NCBI RefSeq assembly: GCF_963668085.1
Contig: NZ_OY764059.1
Location: 310,001-374,000, forward strand
DNA length: 64,000 bases
Source: an uncultured Ilyobacter sp.
GTDB taxonomy: Bacteria; Fusobacteriota; Fusobacteriia; Fusobacteriales; Fusobacteriaceae
Direction: 5' to 3'
Below are positions 44,432-53,134 of this stretch, one piece after another (the first letter of the stretch is position 1; every line of letters starts with the position of its first letter). Position numbers and translations under genes: made by a program. Under the pieces are notes generated by a model that did not search any database, was not told the origin of the DNA, and was given only the letters and a program-made list of their open reading frames with translations.

Positions 44432-46006
44432 ATGAGTAGAGTAAAGTTTGTATCGGCCAATGAAGCAGTGGATTTGATAAAAGATGGATCTTTTGTAGCA
44501 AACGGCGGTTTTGTTGGGATAGGTGTGGCAGAAGAGGTCTTGGAAAGGCTAGAGAACAGGTACAAAAATACAGGGAGCCCAAGGGATCTAAGTCTGATAT
44601 ACACAGCTGGTCAAGGAGATGGTAAAACTAAAGGACTGAATCACTTTGGACAAGAAGGGATGGTTAAAAAGGTAATCGGAGGACATTGGGGATTGGCTCC
44701 TAGTCTTGGGAAACTTGCCAATGAGGAGAAATTACAAGGGTATAATCTTCCTCAGGGAGTAATTTCTCATATTTTTAGAGACTTAGCAGCTGGAAAACCC
44801 GGAACTTTAACTCATGTAGGGCTAGGAACATTTGTAGATCCTGAAATATCAGGTGGGAAGATAAACTTGTCTACAACTGAAGATGTAGTGGAAAAAATGA
44901 AAATAGGAAAAAAAGATTACTTGTTTTATAACATTGAAAAAATAGTTCCTAAAATTGACTATGCAATAATTCGAGGAAGCTCAGCAGACGAAAATGGGAA
45001 TATCAGTATGGAAAAGGAAGCTCTAACCCTTGAAACTCTATCTATAGCAATGGCTACAAGAAATACAGGGGGAAAGGTTATAGTTCAGGTAGAAAAAAGG
45101 GTTAAGTCAGGAAGTATAGATCCAAAATTAGTTAAAATACCAGGTATTTTAGTAGATTATGTTGTGGTTTCAGAGGTTCCTAGTGAAAATCATATGCAAA
45201 CTTTTAGCGAAATTTTCAATGAGTCCTATGTGAATTCGGCAATAAGTATCTCAGAAGGAAGCTTGGATTTTCCTTTGAACGAAAGGAAGGTAATTGCCAG
45301 AAGATGTGCAATGCTATTAAGTGAAGAGACTAGAATTTTGAATTATGGGATAGGGATGCCAGAAGGTATTGCAGCAGTATTAAACGAAGAGGGGAAGGAA
45401 AAAAACTTTATTCCCACAGTTGAGCCAGGGGCTATAGGAGGAACTCCAGTGGGAGGCCTTAGTTTCGGAGCGGCAATAACACCAGAGGCAATAATAGATC
45501 AGTCGTATCAGTTTGACTATTATAATGGAGGAGGCTTAGATATGGCTTTTCTAGGTCTGGCTCAGTGTGATGAACATGGAAATATAAATGTATCTAAATT
45601 TGGACCTAAAATAGCCGGATGTGGTGGCTTCATAGATATCACCCAAAATGCGAAACAAGTGGTATTTTGTGGAACTTTTACTGCAGGAGGGTTGAAAGTA
45701 GAAGCTGAGAACGGAAAATTGAGCATCATAAACGAAGGTAAGTTTTCTAAGTTTTTAAAAGATGTAGAACAGATAACTTTTAGTGGAGAATTGGCGAATA
45801 AACAAAATAAAAATATATTCTATGTAACTGAAAGAGCTGTTTTTAAACTGAAAAAAGAGGGACTAGAACTTATTGAAATAGCTCCTGGAGTTGATCTGGA
45901 AAAGGATATTCTTGAGAACATGGACTTTAAGCCAATGATATCTGATGATCTTAAACTAATGGACGAGAGAATTTTTAAAGATGAGTTGATGGGTTTAAAT
46001 TTCTAA
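44432..46006 (+). CDS. Acyl-CoA:carboxylate CoA-transferase (Pct/YdiF type)
   Basis: The 524-residue family I CoA-transferase is a fusion of alpha and beta domains. Both domain starts are visible: GSFVANGGFVGIGVAEEVLE (~15-35) and ETRILNYGIGMPEGIAAVL (~302). The catalytic glutamate is Glu331 in TVEPGAIGG. Propionate/acetate CoA-transferases of this type have wide specificity. Here it most likely activates 3-hydroxybutyrate using acetyl-CoA or butyryl-CoA, which releases acetate or butyrate as products. It is the first gene of the operon, 23 bases after the AGGAGGA site region and a clear promoter. Confidence 0.9.
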   Translation: MSRVKFVSANEAVDLIKDGSFVANGGFVGIGVAEEVLERLENRYKNTGSPRDLSLIYTAGQGDGKTKGLNHFGQEGMVKKVIGGHWGLAPSLGKLANEEKLQGYNLPQGVISHIFRDLAAGKPGTLTHVGLGTFVDPEISGGKINLSTTEDVVEKMKIGKKDYLFYNIEKIVPKIDYAIIRGSSADENGNISMEKEALTLETLSIAMATRNTGGKVIVQVEKRVKSGSIDPKLVKIPGILVDYVVVSEVPSENHMQTFSEIFNESYVNSAISISEGSLDFPLNERKVIARRCAMLLSEETRILNYGIGMPEGIAAVLNEEGKEKNFIPTVEPGAIGGTPVGGLSFGAAITPEAIIDQSYQFDYYNGGGLDMAFLGLAQCDEHGNINVSKFGPKIAGCGGFIDITQNAKQVVFCGTFTAGGLKVEAENGKLSIINEGKFSKFLKDVEQITFSGELANKQNKNIFYVTERAVFKLKKEGLELIEIAPGVDLEKDILENMDFKPMISDDLKLMDERIFKDELMGLNF

Positions 46007-46043
46007 GTAAGTATAATTAACTAAATATTTGGAGGGAGAAATA

Positions 46044-47417
46044 ATGGGAATTGGAATTTTAGGAATAGTATTATCATTGATACTTTTAATGTTTTTTGCT
46101 TATAGGGGAGTTTCGGTAATTATACTTGCACCATTACTAGCGTGTTTAGCTGCCGTTCTTTCTGGTGATTTTCCAGCGATAGTTGCATATACGGAAGTCT
46201 TTATGAAAGGAGTCGGAGGATTTGTAATCAAATATTTCCCAATTTTCTTGACGGGAGCAATATTTGGTAAACTGATGGGGGTATCTGGAGCATCAAAAAC
46301 AATATCTCATTTCTTTGTTGATAAACTGGGAAAAGAGAGAGCCATCCTAGCAGTTGTTTTGGCAACAGCACTTTTAGTTTATGGAGGAGTTTCATTATTC
46401 GTAGTTGTTTTTGCTATATACCCAATTGGAGCTTCACTATACAGAGAGGCTGGAATTCCAAAGAGGCTACTTCCAGCAACAATAGCATTTGGAGCGTTTA
46501 CTTTTGCAATGACGTCTCTTCCAGGGACTCCTCAATATATAAATACAATGCCTATACAGTATTTTAATACAAATATATATGCAGCACCAATTTTGGGTAT
46601 TGTAGGGTCTTTGGTAATGGGAACTTTAGGTATTGCTTGGCTGAATGGAAGAGCCAAAAAATTAATGGCTTCAGGTGAAGGTTATGGGGATCATGTGGAA
46701 AATTTTGTCAGCGACGACGACAACCTTCCTGGATTCGGACTTTCTATAATTCCTATATTTACAATTTTTGCCTTAAATTATTATTTTACAAATTTTTATT
46801 TTAAAAGTTACGGAGACCGTTATACCGGGGCAATGGAAAAGCTTGGTGCTTCTGGAATCAACGGTATCTGGCCGGTAATAATATCTCTAGGTGCAGCAAT
46901 TATAGTTTGTATGATACTTTTTAGAAACTATATTAAGGATATGAAAAAAGAGATGGCCGATGGTGCACTAGGATCTCTTTTGCCAATAATGAATACAGGT
47001 TCTGAAGTAGGTTACGGAGCAGTTATAAAGTCTCTTGCGGCTTTCTTAATAATAAAAGACGGAATACTTTCGATTCCTGGAACTCCACTCATAAAAGTTG
47101 CAGCTTCAACAACAGCTCTTGCAGGGATGGTTGGGTCATCTTCTGGTGGTACTGCAATTGCCTTGGGAGCACTTGGGGACACATTTATGAAGTTGGCAGC
47201 AGCAACTGGAGTGAATCCTGAAGCTATGCATAGGATAGCAATAATGGCTGCTGGTGGATTAGATACTTTTCCTCATTGTGGTGCAGTAATAACTCTTTTA
47301 GCAGTTTGTGGACTTACACATAAGGAGTCTTATAAGGATATTGCTGTGTGTACGATGATAATACCGCTAATTGCTACAGCAGTCTGCATAATACTTGCAA
47401 CTATGGGAATAAACTAG
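46044..47417 (+). CDS. GntP-family permease, probable 3-hydroxybutyrate importer
   Basis: From ATG 46044 (behind GGAGGGAG) the product is 457 residues with about 12-14 membrane segments. GntP traits include GVSGASKTISHFFVDKLGKERAI, FVVVFAIYPIGASLYREAGIPKRL and the C-terminal AAGGLDTFPHCGAVITLLAVCGLTHKESYKDI. GntP members carry gluconate and other hydroxy acids, and some are annotated as hydroxybutyrate permeases. Placement between the CoA-transferase and reductase genes makes 3-hydroxybutyrate the best guess. Confidence 0.88.
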   Translation: MGIGILGIVLSLILLMFFAYRGVSVIILAPLLACLAAVLSGDFPAIVAYTEVFMKGVGGFVIKYFPIFLTGAIFGKLMGVSGASKTISHFFVDKLGKERAILAVVLATALLVYGGVSLFVVVFAIYPIGASLYREAGIPKRLLPATIAFGAFTFAMTSLPGTPQYINTMPIQYFNTNIYAAPILGIVGSLVMGTLGIAWLNGRAKKLMASGEGYGDHVENFVSDDDNLPGFGLSIIPIFTIFALNYYFTNFYFKSYGDRYTGAMEKLGASGINGIWPVIISLGAAIIVCMILFRNYIKDMKKEMADGALGSLLPIMNTGSEVGYGAVIKSLAAFLIIKDGILSIPGTPLIKVAASTTALAGMVGSSSGGTAIALGALGDTFMKLAAATGVNPEAMHRIAIMAAGGLDTFPHCGAVITLLAVCGLTHKESYKDIAVCTMIIPLIATAVCIILATMGIN

Positions 47418-47445
47418 TTTATTATTTTAATATAAGGAGTGAATT

Positions 47446-48165
47446 ATGAGATTAGAAGAAAAAGTATGTATAGTAACTGGAGGAGCCAAGGGAATAGGAG
47501 CAGAAATGGCTCAGTTGTTTGCAAAGGAAGGGGCCAAGGTGATAGCTGCCGACATGTCTGATCTTGATTATTCTGTAGAGAATATAGAGGGATATAAATT
47601 GAACGTAGCTGATACTAATCAGTGTGAGGAATTGTTTAAGTATGCATCTGAAAAATATGGGAGAATAGATGTACTTGTTAATAACGCAGGTATTACAAGA
47701 GATGGATTAACTCATAAAATAACAGACGACATGTGGAATATGGTAATCGATGTAAATCTCAAAGGAGTTTTTAATCTCACCAAGCATGTTGGTCCTTATA
47801 TGATGAAACAAGGAAATGGATCAATAATAAATATTTCTTCTGTAGTCGGAGAATATGGGAATATAGGTCAGGCTAACTATGCAGCTACAAAAGCTGGAGT
47901 TATAGGACTTGCTAAAACATGGGCAAAGGAATTTGCCAGAAAGGGTGCCGCAGTAAGAGCTAATGCAATAGCACCGGGATATATTATGACAGACATATTA
48001 AAAACTGTACCTCAACCTCTTTTAGATGATTTTGCTAAACTTACTATGCTTGGAAGATTAGGTCAACCAGAAGAAATTGCAAAAGCAGCCCTTTTCCTAG
48101 CCAGTGATGACTCGAGTTATGTGACAGGACACGTGCTTAGCGTAAACGGAGGAATGAGACTGTAA
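47446..48165 (+). CDS. SDR oxidoreductase, probable (R)-3-hydroxyacyl-CoA dehydrogenase
   Basis: The 239-residue classical SDR has the cofactor motif TGGAKGIG (~11-18), NNAG (~84) and the catalytic Ser-Tyr-Lys set in NISSVVGEYGNIGQANYAATKAG. It is of the FabG/PhaB type, which acts on the (R)-3-hydroxyacyl form. In this operon it should oxidise 3-hydroxybutyryl-CoA to acetoacetyl-CoA. Acting on free 3-hydroxybutyrate is a less likely alternative, as the acid would then be activated after oxidation. Confidence 0.88.
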   Translation: MRLEEKVCIVTGGAKGIGAEMAQLFAKEGAKVIAADMSDLDYSVENIEGYKLNVADTNQCEELFKYASEKYGRIDVLVNNAGITRDGLTHKITDDMWNMVIDVNLKGVFNLTKHVGPYMMKQGNGSIINISSVVGEYGNIGQANYAATKAGVIGLAKTWAKEFARKGAAVRANAIAPGYIMTDILKTVPQPLLDDFAKLTMLGRLGQPEEIAKAALFLASDDSSYVTGHVLSVNGGMRL

Positions 48166-48189
48166 AATAATCTTAAAGGAGATTTTGAA

Positions 48190-49395
48190 ATGAGAAAAGT
48201 ATATATAGTAAGTGCTAAAAGAACACCTGTTGGAACTTTTTTAGGTGGATTAAGTAGCGTTTCTCCAGCTGAACTTGGAGGAGCAGTAATCAGAAATATT
48301 GTTGAAGAAACTGGTATTAACCCTAAAAACCTTGACGAAGTTGTAATTGGAAATGTCCTGCCTGCAGGTCATGGACAAGGGATAGGTAGACAGGCTGCAG
48401 TGGCAGGAGGAGTTCCTTATGAAGTTCCGGCTTATTCACTAAACATTATCTGTGGAAGCGGAATGAAGTCTGTAATCTCAGCTTACAGCAACATCAAATC
48501 AGGGGAAGCCAATCTTATAATTGCTGGTGGAACTGAGTCTATGTCTCAGGCAGGTTTTGTTCTTCCTGCAGCAGTGAGAGGCGGTCACAAGATGGCTGAT
48601 ATAAAAATGATCGATCACATGATAAAAGATGCACTGACAGATTCTTTTAATGACTATCATATGGGAATAACAGCTGAAAATATTGTTGAAAAATATGGTC
48701 TTACAAGAGAGGCTCAAGATAAATTTTCAATGGAATCTCAAAAGAGAGCAATTGCAGCGGTGGATTCTGGAAGGTTTAAAGATGAGATTGTTCCAATAGA
48801 AGTTAAAAGCAGAAAAGGAAGCGTTGTTGTAGATCAAGATGAACATCCAAATAGAAAAACCACTCCTGAAATTTTGGCAAAATTAAGACCAGCCTTTAAA
48901 AAAGACGGTAGTGTAACAGCAGGAAATGCATCGGGTCTAAATGATGGAGCAAGTATGCTACTTCTTGCCTCTGAAGAAGCGGTAGAAAAATACAATCTTA
49001 AACCCATAGCTGAGATAATATCTACAGGTCAAGGAGGAGTGGATCCTTCTATAATGGGAATGGGACCTGTTCCTGCAATAAACAATGCACTTGGTAAATT
49101 AGAAATGAAGCTTGAAGATATAGAGCTTTTGGAATTAAATGAAGCCTTTGCGGCTCAGTCTTTAGGAGTAATGACTGAACTATCAAAGCAACATAATGTA
49201 GAACTTAATTGGTTCTCAGAAAGGACAAATGTCAATGGAGGAGCCATAGCAATAGGACATCCTGTAGGAGCATCTGGGAATAGAATAATAACAACACTTA
49301 TTCATGAGATGATAAAAAGAGATGTAAAAACAGGACTGGCCTCTCTTTGTATTGGCGGAGGAATGGGAACTGCAGTTATACTGAAAAAAATCTAA
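48190..49395 (+). CDS. Acetyl-CoA C-acetyltransferase (thiolase)
   Basis: The 401-residue thiolase splits acetoacetyl-CoA with CoA into two acetyl-CoA. The nucleophilic cysteine is in NIICGSGMKSV (~89), NEAFAAQ and AIGHPVGASGNR carry the histidine, and the second active-site cysteine lies in LCIGGGMGTAV. Length and motifs are standard for the biosynthetic/degradative acetoacetyl-CoA type. It follows the reductase by 24 bp; a GC-rich hairpin lies just after its stop. Confidence 0.95.
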   Translation: MRKVYIVSAKRTPVGTFLGGLSSVSPAELGGAVIRNIVEETGINPKNLDEVVIGNVLPAGHGQGIGRQAAVAGGVPYEVPAYSLNIICGSGMKSVISAYSNIKSGEANLIIAGGTESMSQAGFVLPAAVRGGHKMADIKMIDHMIKDALTDSFNDYHMGITAENIVEKYGLTREAQDKFSMESQKRAIAAVDSGRFKDEIVPIEVKSRKGSVVVDQDEHPNRKTTPEILAKLRPAFKKDGSVTAGNASGLNDGASMLLLASEEAVEKYNLKPIAEIISTGQGGVDPSIMGMGPVPAINNALGKLEMKLEDIELLELNEAFAAQSLGVMTELSKQHNVELNWFSERTNVNGGAIAIGHPVGASGNRIITTLIHEMIKRDVKTGLASLCIGGGMGTAVILKKI

Positions 49396-49397
49396 AT

Positions 49398-49419
49398 GAT
49401 GGGGGGATTTTCCCCCATC
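49398..49419 (+). other. GC-rich hairpin inside the 3-hydroxybutyrate operon
   Basis: GATGGGGG/CCCCCATC with a 6-nt loop follows the thiolase stop codon. No T run follows it, so it may stabilise or process the mRNA rather than end it. Confidence 0.65.
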
Positions 49420-49469
49420 GTCTAAAAAACTTTATGTGAAAAAATTCCGTATAAGAAGGAGTAATGACG

Positions 49470-49874
49470 ATGAAATATTCAGAATTAAAGCTTGGAATGA
49501 AAAGCAGCATAACTAAAACTATAACTGAGACAGATGTAATACTCTATTCAGGAGTGAGCTTAGATACAAATCCTGCACATCTAAATGAGGAATACGCTAA
49601 GACAACAATGTTTAAAAAAAGAATTGCACATGGAATGCTAACTGCCGGTCTCATATCAGCAGTGCTTGGGACAAGACTTCCTGGAGAAGGAAGTATTTAC
49701 ATGGGACAGGAATTAAAGTTTAAGGCACCGGTATATATGGGAGATACAATTACTGCTGAAGTTGAAATTATAGAGCTTATCGATGAAAAAAATCAAATAA
49801 TACTAAAAACTGTATGTACTAATCAAGATGGAAAAGTAGTAATAGACGGAACAGCTAGAATAATGAAAAAATAA
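49470..49874 (+). CDS. MaoC-type (R)-specific enoyl-CoA hydratase
   Basis: The second of two close ATGs (49470) is eight bases from AGGAG and is chosen over 49464, which is only two bases away. The 134-residue hot-dog-fold protein has the hydratase-2 motif with catalytic Asp and His in SLDTNPAHLNEEYA, and RIAHGMLTAGLIS. PhaJ-like enzymes interconvert (R)-3-hydroxyacyl-CoA and enoyl-CoA. Here it would dehydrate (R)-3-hydroxybutyryl-CoA to crotonyl-CoA, feeding the reductive branch. Confidence 0.9.
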   Translation: MKYSELKLGMKSSITKTITETDVILYSGVSLDTNPAHLNEEYAKTTMFKKRIAHGMLTAGLISAVLGTRLPGEGSIYMGQELKFKAPVYMGDTITAEVEIIELIDEKNQIILKTVCTNQDGKVVIDGTARIMKK

Positions 49875-49918
49875 TATATTTCAATTAAAAAACAACTTGA
49901 TTATGAGGAGTGAAAAAT

Positions 49919-51064
49919 ATGAATTTCGAGTTACCTAAAACGCATGTGCTTTTTAGACAGATGATCAGAGAATTTGTTGAAAACGAAGTAAAGCCAATAG
50001 CTGCAGATATAGACGAAGAAGAAAGATTTCCAATTGAAACTGTAAAAAAGATGAATGATATAGGACTTATGGGGATCCCTGTTCCAAAAGAATATGGTGG
50101 TGCCGGTGGTGACAACCTTATGTACGCAATGGCAGTAGAAGAGCTTTCAAAAGCTTGTGCGACTACCGGTGTAATTGTGTCGGCACATACTTCCCTTGGA
50201 ATGGCGCCAATTTTAGAGTTTGGAACAGATGCTCAAAAGAAAAAATATTTACCTAAAATGACAACTGGAGAATGGTTAGGAGCCTTTGGTCTTACTGAAC
50301 CAAATGCAGGAACAGATGCAGCAGGTCAGCAGACGACAGCTCATTTTGATGAAAAAACAGACGAATGGATACTAAATGGTTCTAAAATATTTATAACAAA
50401 CGCAGGATATGCTCATGTATATATAATCTTTGCTATGACAGATAAATCAAAGGGCTTAAAAGGAATTTCAGCCTTTATTTTAGAAGCAGACACTCCAGGA
50501 TTTAGCGTTGGTAAAAAAGAGAAAAAATTGGGAATAAAAGGTTCTGCAACTTGTGAATTAATTATGGAAGATTGTAGAGTTCCTAAAGAAAATCTATTGG
50601 GAGCTGTAGGAAAAGGATTCAAAATAGCTATGATGACCCTTGACGGTGGAAGAATCGGTATTGCGTCTCAGGCGCTTGGAATTTCCCAGGGAGCTTTAGA
50701 TGAAAGTATCAGCTATGTAAAAGAAAGAAAACAATTTGGAAGAAGTATAGCAGCATTCCAAAATACACAATTTCAGCTTGCAGATATGCACACAAAAACT
50801 GAGGCAGCAAGAATGCTAGTATACAGCGCAGCGTGGAAAAAATCAAATAAAAAGCCATATTCACAAGACGCAGCTATGGCTAAGCTTATGGCTGCAGAAA
50901 CAGCTATGGAAGTGACAACAAAGGCTGTACAACTTCACGGAGGATATGGATATACCAGAGAATATCCTGTGGAAAGAATGATGAGAGACGCTAAAATCAC
51001 TGAAATATATGAGGGAACATCTGAAGTACAAAAGATGGTAATTTCAGCTGGAATTCTTAAATAA
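49919..51064 (+). CDS. bcd: Short-chain acyl-CoA dehydrogenase (butyryl-CoA dehydrogenase)
   Basis: The 381-residue flavoprotein starts at ATG 49919 behind GAGGAG. It shows the FAD/substrate motifs GAFGLTEPNAGTDA (~125) and IFITNAGYAHVYI, ERKQFGRSIAAFQNTQFQLADM, and the catalytic glutamate in EIYEGTSEVQKMV near the C-terminus. With the adjacent EtfBA it should reduce crotonyl-CoA to butyryl-CoA. Its position before etfBA matches bcd-etfBA clusters of butyrate-forming anaerobes. Confidence 0.93.
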   Translation: MNFELPKTHVLFRQMIREFVENEVKPIAADIDEEERFPIETVKKMNDIGLMGIPVPKEYGGAGGDNLMYAMAVEELSKACATTGVIVSAHTSLGMAPILEFGTDAQKKKYLPKMTTGEWLGAFGLTEPNAGTDAAGQQTTAHFDEKTDEWILNGSKIFITNAGYAHVYIIFAMTDKSKGLKGISAFILEADTPGFSVGKKEKKLGIKGSATCELIMEDCRVPKENLLGAVGKGFKIAMMTLDGGRIGIASQALGISQGALDESISYVKERKQFGRSIAAFQNTQFQLADMHTKTEAARMLVYSAAWKKSNKKPYSQDAAMAKLMAAETAMEVTTKAVQLHGGYGYTREYPVERMMRDAKITEIYEGTSEVQKMVISAGILK

Positions 51065-51110
51065 AATAAGCAATTAAAATTTCTAATTATGTTTAAAAAA
51101 GGAGATAATG

Positions 51111-51893
51111 ATGAAAATAGTAGTTTGTGTAAAACAGGTGCCTGATACTACAGAGATCAGATTAGACCCTGTAACTGGAACACTAATAAGAGACGGAGTA
51201 CCTAGTATTATTAATCCTGACGACAAAGCCGGACTAGAGGAAGCTTTAAAACTTAAAGATAAATTTGGAGCTCATGTTACTGCAATTACAATGGGTCCAC
51301 CTCAAGCGCAAGAAGCTTTGAGAGAAACTCTTGCCATGGGCGCAGACAGAGCAATATTACTTACAGATAGAAAATTTGCAGGAGCAGATACCCTAGCGAC
51401 CTCTAATGCCCTTGCCGCTGCAATAAAAGAGCTTGACTATGATTTGATCATAGCAGGAAGACAGGCTATAGACGGAGATACTGCCCAGGTTGGTCCTCAA
51501 ATAGCTGAACACCTAGGGATGCCACAGGTATCCTATGTAAAAAATATAGAATGTGATGAAAACAAGACCTTAACAATAAAAAGAGCTGTAGAAGATGGAT
51601 ACTATCTTTTGCAAGTTCAAATGCCTTGCCTTGTTACAGTGTTGACTGAGGCCAATAAACCTAGATATATGTCTGTAAAAGGTATCGTTGAAGCCTATGA
51701 TACAGATGTGGAAGTATGGGATACCACAAATATTACTGTAGACCTTGAAAAACTTGGATTAAAGGGTTCTCCTACAAAGGTAAGAAAGTCATTTACAAAG
51801 GGAGCAAAACAAGCTGGAAAGGTTTATGAACTAGAAGCTAAAGAGGCGGCAAAGTTGATCGTAGAGAAACTTAAAGAGAGCTTTGTTATCTAA
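51111..51893 (+). CDS. etfB: Electron transfer flavoprotein beta subunit
   Basis: The 260-residue protein is the beta subunit of ETF. The start is the second ATG (51111), seven bases from GGAG. The N-terminal KIVVCVKQVPDTTEIRLDPVTGTLIRDG, INPDDKAGLEEALKLKD and TDRKFAGADTLATS segments closely resemble EtfB of bifurcating anaerobes such as Acidaminococcus, which bind a second FAD and accept electrons from NADH. Bifurcation to ferredoxin is therefore plausible. It pairs with EtfA, 33 bp downstream. Confidence 0.94.
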   Translation: MKIVVCVKQVPDTTEIRLDPVTGTLIRDGVPSIINPDDKAGLEEALKLKDKFGAHVTAITMGPPQAQEALRETLAMGADRAILLTDRKFAGADTLATSNALAAAIKELDYDLIIAGRQAIDGDTAQVGPQIAEHLGMPQVSYVKNIECDENKTLTIKRAVEDGYYLLQVQMPCLVTVLTEANKPRYMSVKGIVEAYDTDVEVWDTTNITVDLEKLGLKGSPTKVRKSFTKGAKQAGKVYELEAKEAAKLIVEKLKESFVI

Positions 51894-51926
51894 ATTAAAT
51901 AAAAACTAAAAAAGGAGAAAAATAAG

Positions 51927-52937
51927 ATGAATTTAGATGATTATAGAGGAATCTTAGTATTTGCAGAGCAAAGAGAAGGCGAAATCCAGAATGTAGGACT
52001 AGAACTTCTAGGAAAAGCAAAAGAACTGGCTTCTGAAATAAACGAAGAAGTTACGGCTATTCTACTTGGATATCAAGTGGAACATTTATCTAAAGAGTTG
52101 ATTTCATATGGAGCGGACAAAGTTGTTGTTGTAGACGAAGAAGAACTTAAGTTTTATGATACAGAAGCTTACGCGCAGGCTTTTTCATCAGTTATAGAGG
52201 ATAAAAAACCTGAAATAGTTTTGGTAGGAGCTACAACTATAGGAAGGGACCTTGGACCGAGAGTCTCTGCAAGGGTTGTTACTGGACTTACTGCTGACTG
52301 TACTAAACTTGAGATTTCAGAAGAGAGAGAACTTCTCATGACAAGACCTGCCTTTGGCGGAAACTTAATGGCTACGATAATCTGCCCTGATCACAGACCA
52401 CAGATGTCAACTGTAAGACCAGGAGTAATGCAAAAATTCCCAAAAGATGAGGCAAGAACAGGTGAAGTTGAAAAATTCGATGTTAAATTTGATAAATCAA
52501 AAATGAAGGTAAAAATAATTGAAATAATAAAAGAAGAAAAAGAGAAAATAGACATAACAGAGGCCAATGTATTAATTTCCGGAGGAAGAGGAGTCGGAAG
52601 TGCCGATAACTTCAAAAAACTAGAGGGGCTTGCAGAAGAGGTAGGAGGAACTGTCTCTGCATCGAGAGCAATTATAGATTCAGGATGGATAGACCACGAC
52701 AGACAGGTTGGACAAACAGGTAAAACAGTAAGACCTGATATTTATTTTGCACTGGGAATTTCAGGAGCCATACAGCACGTGGCTGGAATGGAAGAATCAG
52801 AGTATATAATAGCTATAAATAAGGATAAAGAAGCTCCTATATTTAACATTTCAGATTTAGGAATTGTAGGAGATGTTTCAAAAATAGTTCCTATGATCAC
52901 AGAAGAAATAAAATTATTAAAAAGTCAAAAAAATTAA
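51927..52937 (+). CDS. etfA: Electron transfer flavoprotein alpha subunit
   Basis: The 336-residue protein has an N-terminal EtfA/B domain and the C-terminal FAD-binding domain, visible as SGGRGVGSADNFKKLEGLAEEVGG, VSASRAIIDSGWIDHDRQVGQTGKTVRPDIYFALGISGAIQH and IAINKDKEAPIFNISDLGIVGD. It carries electrons to butyryl-CoA dehydrogenase. No ferredoxin-like N-terminal extension is present. It is the last gene of the operon. Confidence 0.96.
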   Translation: MNLDDYRGILVFAEQREGEIQNVGLELLGKAKELASEINEEVTAILLGYQVEHLSKELISYGADKVVVVDEEELKFYDTEAYAQAFSSVIEDKKPEIVLVGATTIGRDLGPRVSARVVTGLTADCTKLEISEERELLMTRPAFGGNLMATIICPDHRPQMSTVRPGVMQKFPKDEARTGEVEKFDVKFDKSKMKVKIIEIIKEEKEKIDITEANVLISGGRGVGSADNFKKLEGLAEEVGGTVSASRAIIDSGWIDHDRQVGQTGKTVRPDIYFALGISGAIQHVAGMEESEYIIAINKDKEAPIFNISDLGIVGDVSKIVPMITEEIKLLKSQKN

Positions 52938-52962
52938 ATTTTGATTTTTTTAAATCTTTATA

Positions 52963-53012
52963 AAACCTCTCAAATCACTAGAGTAGAGTCTACTGGTTTG
53001 AGAGGTTTTTTT
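52963..53012 (+). terminator. Terminator of the 3-hydroxybutyrate operon
   Basis: AAACCTCTCAAA/TTTGAGAGGTTT with a nested GTAGA/TCTAC stem in the loop, then a T run. Confidence 0.92.
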
Positions 53013-53134
53013 AGGATATATTTTTAATGATATGGATCTTTTAGATGATAATTACTAACTTTAGAACAGTTTTCATTTGATAAATAAGCTATTGAAAATA
53101 TAACCATAGGTTTTGAAAATGACGGCTAACCGGG

